The translations under genes and the position numbers were made by a program. Of a stretch of DNA of 5,728 nucleotides, positions 1 to 5,728 are shown piece after piece. Source of the DNA: JBECKR01 sp040235415. GTDB lineage: Bacteria > Acidobacteriota > Polarisedimenticolia > Polarisedimenticolales > Polarisedimenticolaceae. The DNA is taken from positions 1 through 5,728 of the forward strand of contig JBECKR010000236.1 of the NCBI GenBank assembly GCA_040235415.1, written 5' to 3'. The notes below the pieces were generated by a model. The model saw only the letters and a list, made by a program, of their open reading frames with translations. It was not told where the DNA came from and ran no database searches. The first letter of the stretch is position 1. The number at the start of each line of letters is the position of its first letter.

Positions 1-1107
1 ACCATGCGCGCGCTCACCCGCCGCGACCCGCGCACCGCCGCGTTGATCGGTGCCCCGCCGGACCCGTGGCGCGCCGTGCGTCGGCTCGGCGCCGACGACG
101 TCGTCGTCGAGTACACCCAGAGCCGCGGGCGCCTGCACGCGTTCGTGATCGACCGGGACGGAATCGAGGCGTATCCCGACCTCTGCGGCCTCGAGGAGGT
201 CCGCCGGGCCTCGGACCTGCTGCGCTTCCAGCTCGGCAAGGGCGTGCTCGGCGAGGGGCACGCCTCCCGATTCGGACGCTTCGTGCACGACGCCCTCCGG
301 CATCACCTCGAGATCCTGCATGGCCTGCTCGTCGCGCCTTTCGCGGGGCGGATCGCGGGGAAGCGGGTCCGTTTCGTTCCGCACGGGCTGCTGCACGGCA
401 TGCCGTTCCACGCGCTCGAGTCCGACGGCGTGCCGCTCGTCGAGCGCTGCGAGATCTCGTTCGCGCCGAGCCTCGCGATCCTCGGGATCCTGGAGCGTCG
501 CGAGTCGGCGCCGCGCGGACGGCCGCTCGTCCTCGGCGTGCCCGACGACGCGGCACCCGCGATCGAGAAGGAGGTCGCGGCGCTCCGCGGCATTCTCGGC
601 CGGGCCCGCGTCTTTCGGGGCGAGCGCGCGACGCTCTCGGCCCTGAGACTCGCCGAGCGTCGACCGGAGGTGCTGCACGTCGCCTGCCACGGGTTCTACG
701 GCGGCGGCGGGCCCGACGGCGCGGCGCTGCGGCTCGGCGACGCTTGGATCTCGCTCGACGACGTCTACGCGATGCGCGGAACCGCCGAGATCGTCGTCCT
801 TTCGGGCTGCCAGACCGGCCGGGGAACGGTATATTCCGGGGACGAATGGGTCGGACTGGTGCGCGGATTCTTGCGGGCCGGGGCGCGGACGGTGGTCGCG
901 TCGCTCTGGGAGGTGCACGACGCGAGCGCCGTCGAGCTCATGGCGGATTTCTATCGCGGATTGTCGCGCGGTCTCGATGCTGCGGCGGCGTTGACCCGCG
1001 CGCAGCGCGCCGCGCGCCGCCGCGATCCGCTTCCCCTGAAATGGGCGCCGTTCATGGTGATCGGCGAGCCCACGAGCCGCCTGCGAAGCGGGAGGATGGC
1101 CGCATGA
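1..1107 (+). CDS. CHAT-domain (caspase-like) cysteine protease, 5' end missing
   Basis: Predicted C-terminal part of a CHAT-domain protein, the bacterial caspase/separase-like cysteine protease family, usually carried behind TPR or other helical repeats. Numbering from the ATG at nt 4: the domain starts near residue 30 (VVVEYTQSRGRLHAFVIDRDG, a typical CHAT opening strand pair), has the FVPHGLLHGMPFHAL strand-helix at 124-138, the catalytic-histidine motif HVACHG with H229, and the catalytic-cysteine motif LSGCQTG with C269. It closes with the usual GDEWVGLVRGFLRAGA helix, a VVASLWEV strand and WAPFMVIGEP near the end. Both catalytic residues are intact, so an active protease is likely. The reading frame is open to base 1, and residues 1-25 resemble the linker that normally follows helical repeats, so the true start is probably upstream; ATG 4 as a real start for a CHAT-only protein is possible but unsupported. 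No signal peptide is visible, so it is probably cytosolic unless the missing part says otherwise. The stop overlaps the subtilase start. Substrate unknown. Confidence 0.93.
   Translation, partial: TMRALTRRDPRTAALIGAPPDPWRAVRRLGADDVVVEYTQSRGRLHAFVIDRDGIEAYPDLCGLEEVRRASDLLRFQLGKGVLGEGHASRFGRFVHDALRHHLEILHGLLVAPFAGRIAGKRVRFVPHGLLHGMPFHALESDGVPLVERCEISFAPSLAILGILERRESAPRGRPLVLGVPDDAAPAIEKEVAALRGILGRARVFRGERATLSALRLAERRPEVLHVACHGFYGGGGPDGAALRLGDAWISLDDVYAMRGTAEIVVLSGCQTGRGTVYSGDEWVGLVRGFLRAGARTVVASLWEVHDASAVELMADFYRGLSRGLDAAAALTRAQRAARRRDPLPLKWAPFMVIGEPTSRLRSGRMAA
1091..1095 (+). promoter_or_regulatory. Shine-Dalgarno site of the subtilase gene
   Basis: GGAGG lies 8 nt before the ATG at 1104, inside the last codons of the CHAT gene. 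It decides the subtilase start: the same frame stays open far upstream (to about nt 66), but only this ATG has a strong ribosome site and is followed directly by a signal peptide. Confidence 0.75.
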
Positions 1108-2672
1108 GTCCCCGCACCGCGCTGCGCGGACTCGGCGTCGCGACGTGCTTCGTCGTCTTGCTCGTCCTCTCGCTCGGTCCCTTCTCCCGTGCCGCGTGTC
1201 TCGTGGGCGAGGACCGCGTCACCGACCAGATCGTGATCGAGCTCGTGCCCGGCGCGTCGATCGACGCCGTGGCCGCCCGCTACGGATTGACGCCGACCGA
1301 CTCGATCCCGGCGTACCTCCTGTGGAACACCGTGGCCGCGCCCGGAGCCGACATCGACGCGATCGTCTCGGATCTGAACCACGATCCGGACGTCCGGCGG
1401 GCGCAGCCGCACCGCTTCATGGAAACGCCGGAAGGCGTCCAGCGCAGCATCGGCGACCTCGACTTCTCGGCGAACGCGACCTTGTTCCGGAACCAGACCG
1501 CGGCGCAATCGATCCACACCGATCTCGCCCACACGAGGTATACGGGAGCCGGCACCGTCGTGGCCGTCATCGACACGGCGGAGGCGCTCGGGCATCCCGA
1601 GACCACGAGCGTGATGGCCGGGCCGGGGATCGACGTCGTGGGCGGCGGCGACACGGCGGAGGTTCCCGCCAACGGCATCGACGACGACGGGGACGGCCTC
1701 GTCGACGAGTCGGACCAGCACGGAACGCACGTCGCCGGGCTCGTCCATCTCGCGGCTCCCGACGCGCGCATCCTGGCGATCCGGGTTCTCGAGGAGGACG
1801 GCAAGGGCGAGTCGTTCACCGTCGCGAAAGGCATCCGCATCGCGGTCGAGCACCGCGTCGACGTCATCAACCTGTCGTTCTCCATGGGACACGACTCGCT
1901 GGCGGTCGAGCGCGCGACCGAGGACGCCACCGCGCACGGAATCGTCGTGATCGCCGCCGCGGGCAATCGCGCGCTCGCGTGCGTCGAGTTTCCCGCCTCC
2001 CACGCCGACGCCGTCGCGGTCGCCGCGGTCACGGACGCCTTCGTCAAGACCGACTACACCAACGAAGGTCCCGAGGTCGACTTGAGCGCTCCCGGCAACG
2101 CCGTGCTGTCGACCTGGGGAGAGATGGACTGGGCGCGGTGGTCGGGAACGTCGTTCGCCACGCCGCTCGTCTCCGGTGGCGCCGCGCTGCTCGTCGAGAA
2201 GTACCCCGGTCTGACGCCGGCCGAGATCCGCTCCGTGCTGCGCTCGACCACGCAGCCGGACGCGAACCCGCCGGAGGACTCGGGTCTCATGGGCACCGGG
2301 GTGCTCGATCTCGACCGCCTGACCGCAGCCCTGACGACCGACCGCACGAGCCTCAAGCTGCGACGCGAACCCGGCGGGACCGACGCGCGCTGGAGCCCCG
2401 TGCTCGACGCCGCGCATTACGATCTGGTCCGCGGCGATCTCTCCCGGCTCCGGCTCGACGCGACGCTCGTCGATCTCGGTCCGGTGCAGTGCCTCGCCGA
2501 GGACACGGCGACGACGGACATCGCGGGCGCGCTCGACCCGGTCATCCCCGCGCCGGGGCACGGCTTCTTCTATCTGTTCCGTGACGACGCGCCGGATGCC
2601 GGGGGCGGCTCGTACGGCAGCGGCTCGAGCGGACTCCCCCGGCTCACGAACGCCGGCGACTGCGCGCCGTAG
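1104..2672 (+). CDS. Exported subtilisin-like serine protease (S8) with propeptide and C-terminal domain
   Basis: A 522-residue secreted subtilase. Residues 1-31 form a signal peptide (R4 and R8, hydrophobic 10-25, likely cleavage after SRA or SRAA). Residues 38-110 resemble the inhibitory propeptide of fervidolysin-type subtilases (DQIVIELVPGASIDAVAARY, ending DPDVRRAQPHRF), so it is probably made as a zymogen. The peptidase domain spans about 148-410: D157 in VVAVIDT, H206 in HGTHVAG, oxyanion N288 in AAAGN and S350 in GTSFATP give a complete catalytic set. Between Asp and His is an acidic loop (NGIDDDGDGLVDE, 190-202) of the calcium-binding type common in this family. The glycine of the usual DTG motif is alanine (A159). 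Residues 415-522 form a separate domain with WSPVLDAAHYDLVRGDL and HGFFYLFRD, resembling fibronectin-III-like domains on secreted proteins of Acidobacteriota and relatives; C463 and C520 could form a disulfide. The start overlaps the CHAT stop (ATGA), implying translational coupling; the importer lipoprotein follows after 8 nt. Natural substrate unknown. Confidence 0.95.
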   Translation: MSPRTALRGLGVATCFVVLLVLSLGPFSRAACLVGEDRVTDQIVIELVPGASIDAVAARYGLTPTDSIPAYLLWNTVAAPGADIDAIVSDLNHDPDVRRAQPHRFMETPEGVQRSIGDLDFSANATLFRNQTAAQSIHTDLAHTRYTGAGTVVAVIDTAEALGHPETTSVMAGPGIDVVGGGDTAEVPANGIDDDGDGLVDESDQHGTHVAGLVHLAAPDARILAIRVLEEDGKGESFTVAKGIRIAVEHRVDVINLSFSMGHDSLAVERATEDATAHGIVVIAAAGNRALACVEFPASHADAVAVAAVTDAFVKTDYTNEGPEVDLSAPGNAVLSTWGEMDWARWSGTSFATPLVSGGAALLVEKYPGLTPAEIRSVLRSTTQPDANPPEDSGLMGTGVLDLDRLTAALTTDRTSLKLRREPGGTDARWSPVLDAAHYDLVRGDLSRLRLDATLVDLGPVQCLAEDTATTDIAGALDPVIPAPGHGFFYLFRDDAPDAGGGSYGSGSSGLPRLTNAGDCAP

Positions 2673-2675
2673 GGG
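2671..2675 (+). promoter_or_regulatory. Shine-Dalgarno site of the binding-protein gene
   Basis: AGGGG overlaps the TAG stop of the subtilase and sits 5 nt before GTG 2681. It supports this GTG as the start; there is no competing start codon close to the signal peptide. With only 8 nt between the genes there is no room for a terminator or a separate promoter. Confidence 0.5.
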
Positions 2676-2680
2676 ACGCC

Positions 2681-4372
2681 GTGGATGGTCGGGGTGCGCT
2701 CCGTGCGTTCGCGATCGCCGCGACGATCGCTGCGGCGGCAGGTTGTGCCGCGCCTTCGGGAGGCCGCTCCGGCGCCGAGAGCGGCCCCGCGCTGGTGGTC
2801 GCGCTTCGGGGCGACGTCGACTCGTGGAATCCGTACGTCACCGAGGACGCGACCTCGGCCTACCTCCTCGACCTGTTGTACCCTCGCCTCGTCCACGAGG
2901 CCGGGACCGTCGGGCGGGAGTTCGAGCCGTGGCTCGCCGAGTCCTGGGAGCCCGCGCCGGACGGGCTGGCGTGGAGCTTCCATCTCCGCGACGACGCGCG
3001 CTGGAGCGACGGCACCCCGGTGACCTGCGAGGACGTCCGGTTCACGTTCGAGATCCAAACCTCGGACGATCTCGCGTGGGACGGGGCGTTCCTCAAGAAG
3101 CGCATCGTGGGCGTCGACTGTCCCGACCCGCACACCGCCGTGTTCCGCTACTCGGGGCGATACGCGGATCAGATTCTCGACGCGAACGACGACGCGATCG
3201 TGCCCCGCGCGTATGCCCGCGTGCCGCTCGCATCGTGGCGCGCCACCGCGTGGGAGACCGTCGCGACGACGTGCGGCCCGTTCGCGCTCGAGTCGGTGAC
3301 TCCGGGACAGGAGACGGTGCTGGTTCGCGACCCTCGATGGTGGGGCGCGGCCGGGGTCGCGCCGCCTCGCGTCGTGCTCCGCACCCACCCGGACGTCGGC
3401 GTCGCGATTCGCCTGCTGCTCGCCGGGGAGGTCGACGTCCTGCCTCGGGTGCCTCCGCGGCACGTCGAGGAGATCGCGCGCTCGCCGGGCGCGCGGATCG
3501 TGGAGCTTCCGTCGCTGACGTTCACCTACATCGGATGGAACGTCCTGGCGCCGGACGCCTACGCCGAAGCGATCGCGGCGGGGGCGACCGACGACGCCGA
3601 CCTGATCGCGCGCCTGCGCCGCGAGCACCCCCATCCGTTCCTCGCCGACAGCCGGGTTCGGCGGGCGCTCGACCTCGCCATCGACCGCGACGACCTCGTG
3701 CGCGGATTGTGGGGCGGGCACGCCGAGCGCGTCGCGACCCCGATCCTCGCGCCGTGGGCGCGGGACGACGCCGGTCCGCCGCGCTTCGATCCCGGACGGG
3801 CGCGCGCGCTGCTGCGCGACGCCGGGTTCCGCGACGACGACGGCGACGGCGTCCTGGAGCGCGGCGAGGATCCGCTCGAGATCCGGGTCCTGATCAACGC
3901 CGACAGCGCGCTGCGGCGCGACGTGCTCGACCGGATCGCGCGGAACCTCGCCCTCGTCGGCGTGCGCCTCTTGGCCGACCCGGTGCCGAGGGCGGAGTTC
4001 AACGCCAGGGCCCGGGACAAGAGGTTCGACGCGATCCTCGCGGGTCGCGTCGCGGGAACCCGTGTGGAGCCGCAAGCGACGCTTCACGGCCGCGCGGCGG
4101 CGGACCGCGGGAACAACGTCACGTCGTGGTCGACCCCCGAGTCCGACGCGCTTCTCGACCGCGCGGCGGCGGCCCCGACGCGGGAAGCGGCCCGGCCGCT
4201 GTGGCTCGAGTGGCAACGAGTGTTCCGCGACGAGCAGCCGTACTCGGTACTGTTCGCGGAGTCCACGATCGTGGGACTGTCGCGGCGCGTCCGGGGCGAG
4301 ATGCCGTCGTCGTTCAACCCGTTTCTCGGGCTCCCCGTCCTCCGCGTCGCGGACGACGGCAAGCGCCGCTGA
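2681..4372 (+). CDS. ABC importer substrate-binding lipoprotein, SBP_bac_5 (peptide) family
   Basis: A 563-residue extracytoplasmic solute-binding protein of the DppA/OppA/NikA family (cluster C), the ligand receptor of a peptide-type ABC importer. GTG start. Residues 1-22 are a lipoprotein signal peptide: R4 and R8, hydrophobic 9-20, lipobox AAGC with lipidated C22, then a Gly/Ser/Ala linker. The mature fold shows the family landmarks in order: ALRGDVDSWNPYVTED (41-56), LAESWEPAPDGLAWSFHLRD with RWSDGTPVTCEDVRFTFE (85-124), DPHTAVFRY (149-157), a VLVRDPRWWG strand (213-222), LLAGEVDVLPRV (246-257), DSRVRRALDLAIDRDDLV (323-340), AGFRDDDGDGVLERGEDPL (381-399) and a C-terminal DEQPYSVLF helix-strand (517-525). 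Segment 290-318, between YIGWN and DSRVRRAL, looks longer than in most relatives. Residues 385-396 match an EF-hand-type calcium loop. Ligand specificity cannot be read from sequence; oligopeptides are likely, but this family also binds sugars, nickel chelates and other solutes. The two permease genes follow directly. Confidence 0.93.
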   Translation: MDGRGALRAFAIAATIAAAAGCAAPSGGRSGAESGPALVVALRGDVDSWNPYVTEDATSAYLLDLLYPRLVHEAGTVGREFEPWLAESWEPAPDGLAWSFHLRDDARWSDGTPVTCEDVRFTFEIQTSDDLAWDGAFLKKRIVGVDCPDPHTAVFRYSGRYADQILDANDDAIVPRAYARVPLASWRATAWETVATTCGPFALESVTPGQETVLVRDPRWWGAAGVAPPRVVLRTHPDVGVAIRLLLAGEVDVLPRVPPRHVEEIARSPGARIVELPSLTFTYIGWNVLAPDAYAEAIAAGATDDADLIARLRREHPHPFLADSRVRRALDLAIDRDDLVRGLWGGHAERVATPILAPWARDDAGPPRFDPGRARALLRDAGFRDDDGDGVLERGEDPLEIRVLINADSALRRDVLDRIARNLALVGVRLLADPVPRAEFNARARDKRFDAILAGRVAGTRVEPQATLHGRAAADRGNNVTSWSTPESDALLDRAAAAPTREAARPLWLEWQRVFRDEQPYSVLFAESTIVGLSRRVRGEMPSSFNPFLGLPVLRVADDGKRR

Positions 4373-4378
4373 CGACGG

Positions 4379-5335
4379 ATGCCGCGCCGCGCGCTACGGG
4401 CCGCCGCGACGCTGCTGGCCGCGTTCCTCCTCGGGTTCGTCCTGCTGCACGCCATGCCGGGAGATCCACGGGACCGGCTCGAGGACGTCGCGCTGCCGCG
4501 GGAACAGGCCGACCGCATGCGCCGCGCTCTCGGGCTCGACGATCCGCTCCCGGAGCAGCTCGTGCGCACGCTCGCCGCCTACGCGCGCGGCGAGCTCGGC
4601 GTCTCCTTCACGCGACACCGTCCCGTGGCGGAAGTCCTCGCCGGAGCGCTGCCGGCCTCCGTGGCGCTCGGCTCGGCGGCGCTGGCGATCGCGTACGCGA
4701 TCGGGCTCGCGCTCGCGCTTCTCGCCGTGCGCATGCCCGAGGCGACGCGGGAGCGGCTGGACGCCGTTCTGCTCGCGCTCGCGGTCGTTCCGCGCTATTG
4801 GCTCGGGGTGCTGCTGGTGCTGGTGTTCCACGCTTGGGCGGGCTGGCTCCCCGCGTCGCACGCGATGTCGCCGGGAGGCGGGAGCGTCATCGATCGCCTG
4901 CGACACGTGGTCCTCCCCGCGCTCGCGCTCGGCGCTCCCGGCGCCGCGGTCGTCGCGCGGCTGGCGCTCGCCTCGATGGCCCGGCTCCGAGACGCCCCCC
5001 ACGTCGTGCGCGCCAGAGCGTCCGGGGAGCGGGGAATCGCGCTGCTCGTACGGCACGTCTTGCGGCCGGCGGCCGCTCCGATCCTCGCGCTCGTCGGCCT
5101 CGATCTTCCCGCACTGGTCTCGGGCGCCGTCGTGGTCGAGATCGTGTTCTCGTGGCCGGGCGCCGGGCGCCTCACGGCCGAGGCGATCCTCGCCGCGGAC
5201 TATCCGCTGGCCTTGGCCGGCGCCGTCCTCGCCGCGGTCGCGGTCGTGCTCGGGCGAGCGGTCGCGGAGGGGCTCGCCCGCCGGCTCGACCCGCGCCTCG
5301 GAGCGCTCTCCGCCGACCTCGAGGCCGGCCCGTGA
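4379..5335 (+). CDS. ABC importer permease, DppB/OppB type
   Basis: A complete 318-residue inner-membrane permease of the DppB/OppB family, one half of the transmembrane channel. Predicted membrane segments at about 8-26, 93-117, 128-153, 178-198, 231-258 and 276-300. Family signatures: LLHAMPGDP straight after the first helix (22-30), the periplasmic RYWLGVLLVLVFHAW segment (139-153), the cytoplasmic EAA-type coupling loop around RARASGERGIALLVRHVLRP (211-230) that contacts the ATPase, and the hallmark VVVEIVFSWPGAGRL (251-265). It ends with LDPRLGAL, the usual DPR close. ATG 4379 is the first possible start after the preceding in-frame stop at 4370-4372 and places helix 1 correctly. No good Shine-Dalgarno site precedes it, so translation probably depends on ribosomes finishing the binding-protein gene 6 nt upstream. 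Length and topology are normal for the family. The stop overlaps the next permease start (GTGA). Confidence 0.94.
   Translation: MPRRALRAAATLLAAFLLGFVLLHAMPGDPRDRLEDVALPREQADRMRRALGLDDPLPEQLVRTLAAYARGELGVSFTRHRPVAEVLAGALPASVALGSAALAIAYAIGLALALLAVRMPEATRERLDAVLLALAVVPRYWLGVLLVLVFHAWAGWLPASHAMSPGGGSVIDRLRHVVLPALALGAPGAAVVARLALASMARLRDAPHVVRARASGERGIALLVRHVLRPAAAPILALVGLDLPALVSGAVVVEIVFSWPGAGRLTAEAILAADYPLALAGAVLAAVAVVLGRAVAEGLARRLDPRLGALSADLEAGP
5321..5324 (+). promoter_or_regulatory. Shine-Dalgarno site of the second permease gene
   Basis: GAGG lies 7 nt before GTG 5332, inside the end of the first permease gene. It favours GTG 5332 over the later in-frame GTG at 5353 and ATG at 5371, both of which would cut away the first hydrophobic stretch. 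Confidence 0.45.
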
Positions 5336-5728
5336 GCGCGTCACGTTCCTCGGTGGCCGTTCTCGCGGCGATGCTCGCGATCGCGGCGATCGGACGGATC
5401 GGAGGCGCCGCCGAAGCGCCCTCGCTCGCGCCGTCGGAGGCCGAGCTGCTTCCGCCGTGGAGCCGGGTCGACGACCTCGCGATCGAGGGGGGCGGCTTCG
5501 TGCGCGCCCCGGACGTCGCCGTCACGCCGGACGGCATCGCCCTTCGCGGCCGCTCCGGTACGCGCGTCCTGGCGCGCGTCCGCGCCGCCGGCGCCGTCGA
5601 GCCGCGTCTCATGCTGCTGGGCACCGATCAGCAGGGGCGCGACGTCGCCGCGAGGCTCGCGCGTGGCGCGTGGCGCTCGCTCGCCGTCGCGCTCTGGTCC
5701 GTCGTCGTCGCGCTCGGCGTCGGGGCGG
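5332..5728 (+). CDS. ABC importer permease, DppC/OppC type, 3' end missing
   Basis: The first 132 codons of the partner permease; the frame is open to the end of the window. GTG start overlapping the DppB-type stop (GTGA). Residues 7-20 (SVAVLAAMLAIAAI) form a short first membrane helix. Residues 96-104, LGTDQQGRD, are the diagnostic DppC/OppC motif (LGTDxxGRD), followed by ARLARGAWRSLAVALWSVVVALGVGA, which matches the SLLVGL-type second helix of the family. The rest of the channel, including the EAA loop, lies beyond the window. The stretch between helix 1 and the LGTD motif is about 75 residues, longer than the short loop of Escherichia coli DppC, and reads as beta-rich (alternating charged and hydrophobic residues, VTPDGIALRGRSGTRVLARV). 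Together with the upstream DppB-type protein it would form the membrane channel; the ATPase genes are expected downstream. Family assignment is strong because of the motif and the gene order; substrate is unknown. Confidence 0.9.
   Translation, partial: MSASRSSVAVLAAMLAIAAIGRIGGAAEAPSLAPSEAELLPPWSRVDDLAIEGGGFVRAPDVAVTPDGIALRGRSGTRVLARVRAAGAVEPRLMLLGTDQQGRDVAARLARGAWRSLAVALWSVVVALGVGA

Noticed and set aside
4..6. ATG 4 as the true start of the CHAT protein.
   Set aside because: Only three bases precede it, no ribosome site can be seen, the frame is open to the window edge, and the first residues look like the linker after helical repeats rather than a natural N-terminus. It cannot be excluded.
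93..106. Perfect 14-nt palindrome CGACGACGTCGTCG, a possible operator.
   Set aside because: It falls inside the CHAT coding frame and follows from Asp-Asp-Val-Val codons (GAC and GTC) in GC-rich DNA; no promoter is nearby.
66..1103. The subtilase reading frame stays open through most of the CHAT gene, which could suggest an 868-residue protein.
   Set aside because: The translation of that part is an Arg/Ala/Pro-rich string with no domain, while the CHAT frame is clearly coding there. A strong ribosome site and a signal peptide place the start at 1104.
951..2561. Long open frame on the minus strand (536 codons) opposite the subtilase.
   Set aside because: It is a by-product of the GC-rich third positions of the + strand gene: composition is skewed to Arg, Gly, Asp and Val, with no domain or membrane pattern.
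2570..4216. Long open frame on the minus strand (548 codons) opposite the binding-protein gene.
   Set aside because: Same composition artefact; the + strand protein shows the full set of SBP_bac_5 motifs.
4370..4381. Binding-protein and first permease genes share a reading frame and are separated only by TGA and two codons, which could permit a readthrough fusion.
   Set aside because: The binding protein is exported and the permease begins with its own inner-membrane helix, so a fusion makes little sense. Short in-frame spacing is ordinary in importer operons and no readthrough signal is visible.
4394..5344. Minus-strand open frame of 316 codons opposite the first permease.
   Set aside because: Highly charged, low-complexity translation without recognisable motifs, opposite a clear membrane protein.

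Overview
The window is a gene-dense, very GC-rich stretch (G or C dominates third codon positions throughout) with five protein genes, all on the + strand and packed head to tail. The two outer genes run off the ends. Neighbouring genes overlap by 4 nt, lie 8 nt or 6 nt apart, or overlap by 4 nt, so the block reads as one operon. No RNA gene, insertion sequence, CRISPR array, terminator or non-coding gap above 8 nt is visible. Base composition, the style of the peptide-binding protein and the C-terminal domain of the subtilase recall deep-branching GC-rich environmental bacteria such as Acidobacteriota, Candidatus Eisenbacteria or Myxococcota. That placement is an impression from remembered sequences, not a measured one.

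Region 1 (1-2672) encodes two proteases of different clans. The first is the C-terminal part of a CHAT-domain (caspase-like) protein with both catalytic residues in place. It is followed, through an ATGA stop/start overlap, by a complete exported subtilisin-family (S8) protease with signal peptide, propeptide, full catalytic set and a C-terminal beta-rich domain.

Region 2 (2681-5728) encodes the front part of a peptide-type ABC importer: a lipoprotein substrate-binding protein (SBP_bac_5), a complete DppB/OppB-type permease and the start of a DppC/OppC-type permease. The ATPase gene or genes would be expected downstream of the window.

The simplest combined reading is that the subtilase cuts extracellular or periplasmic protein and the importer takes up the peptides. 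The CHAT protease, probably cytosolic, would be a regulatory or effector partner whose sensor part lies upstream. The tight coupling is directly visible; the functional link is inference. The CHAT-subtilase pair joined to a peptide importer is the most interesting aspect of the window.
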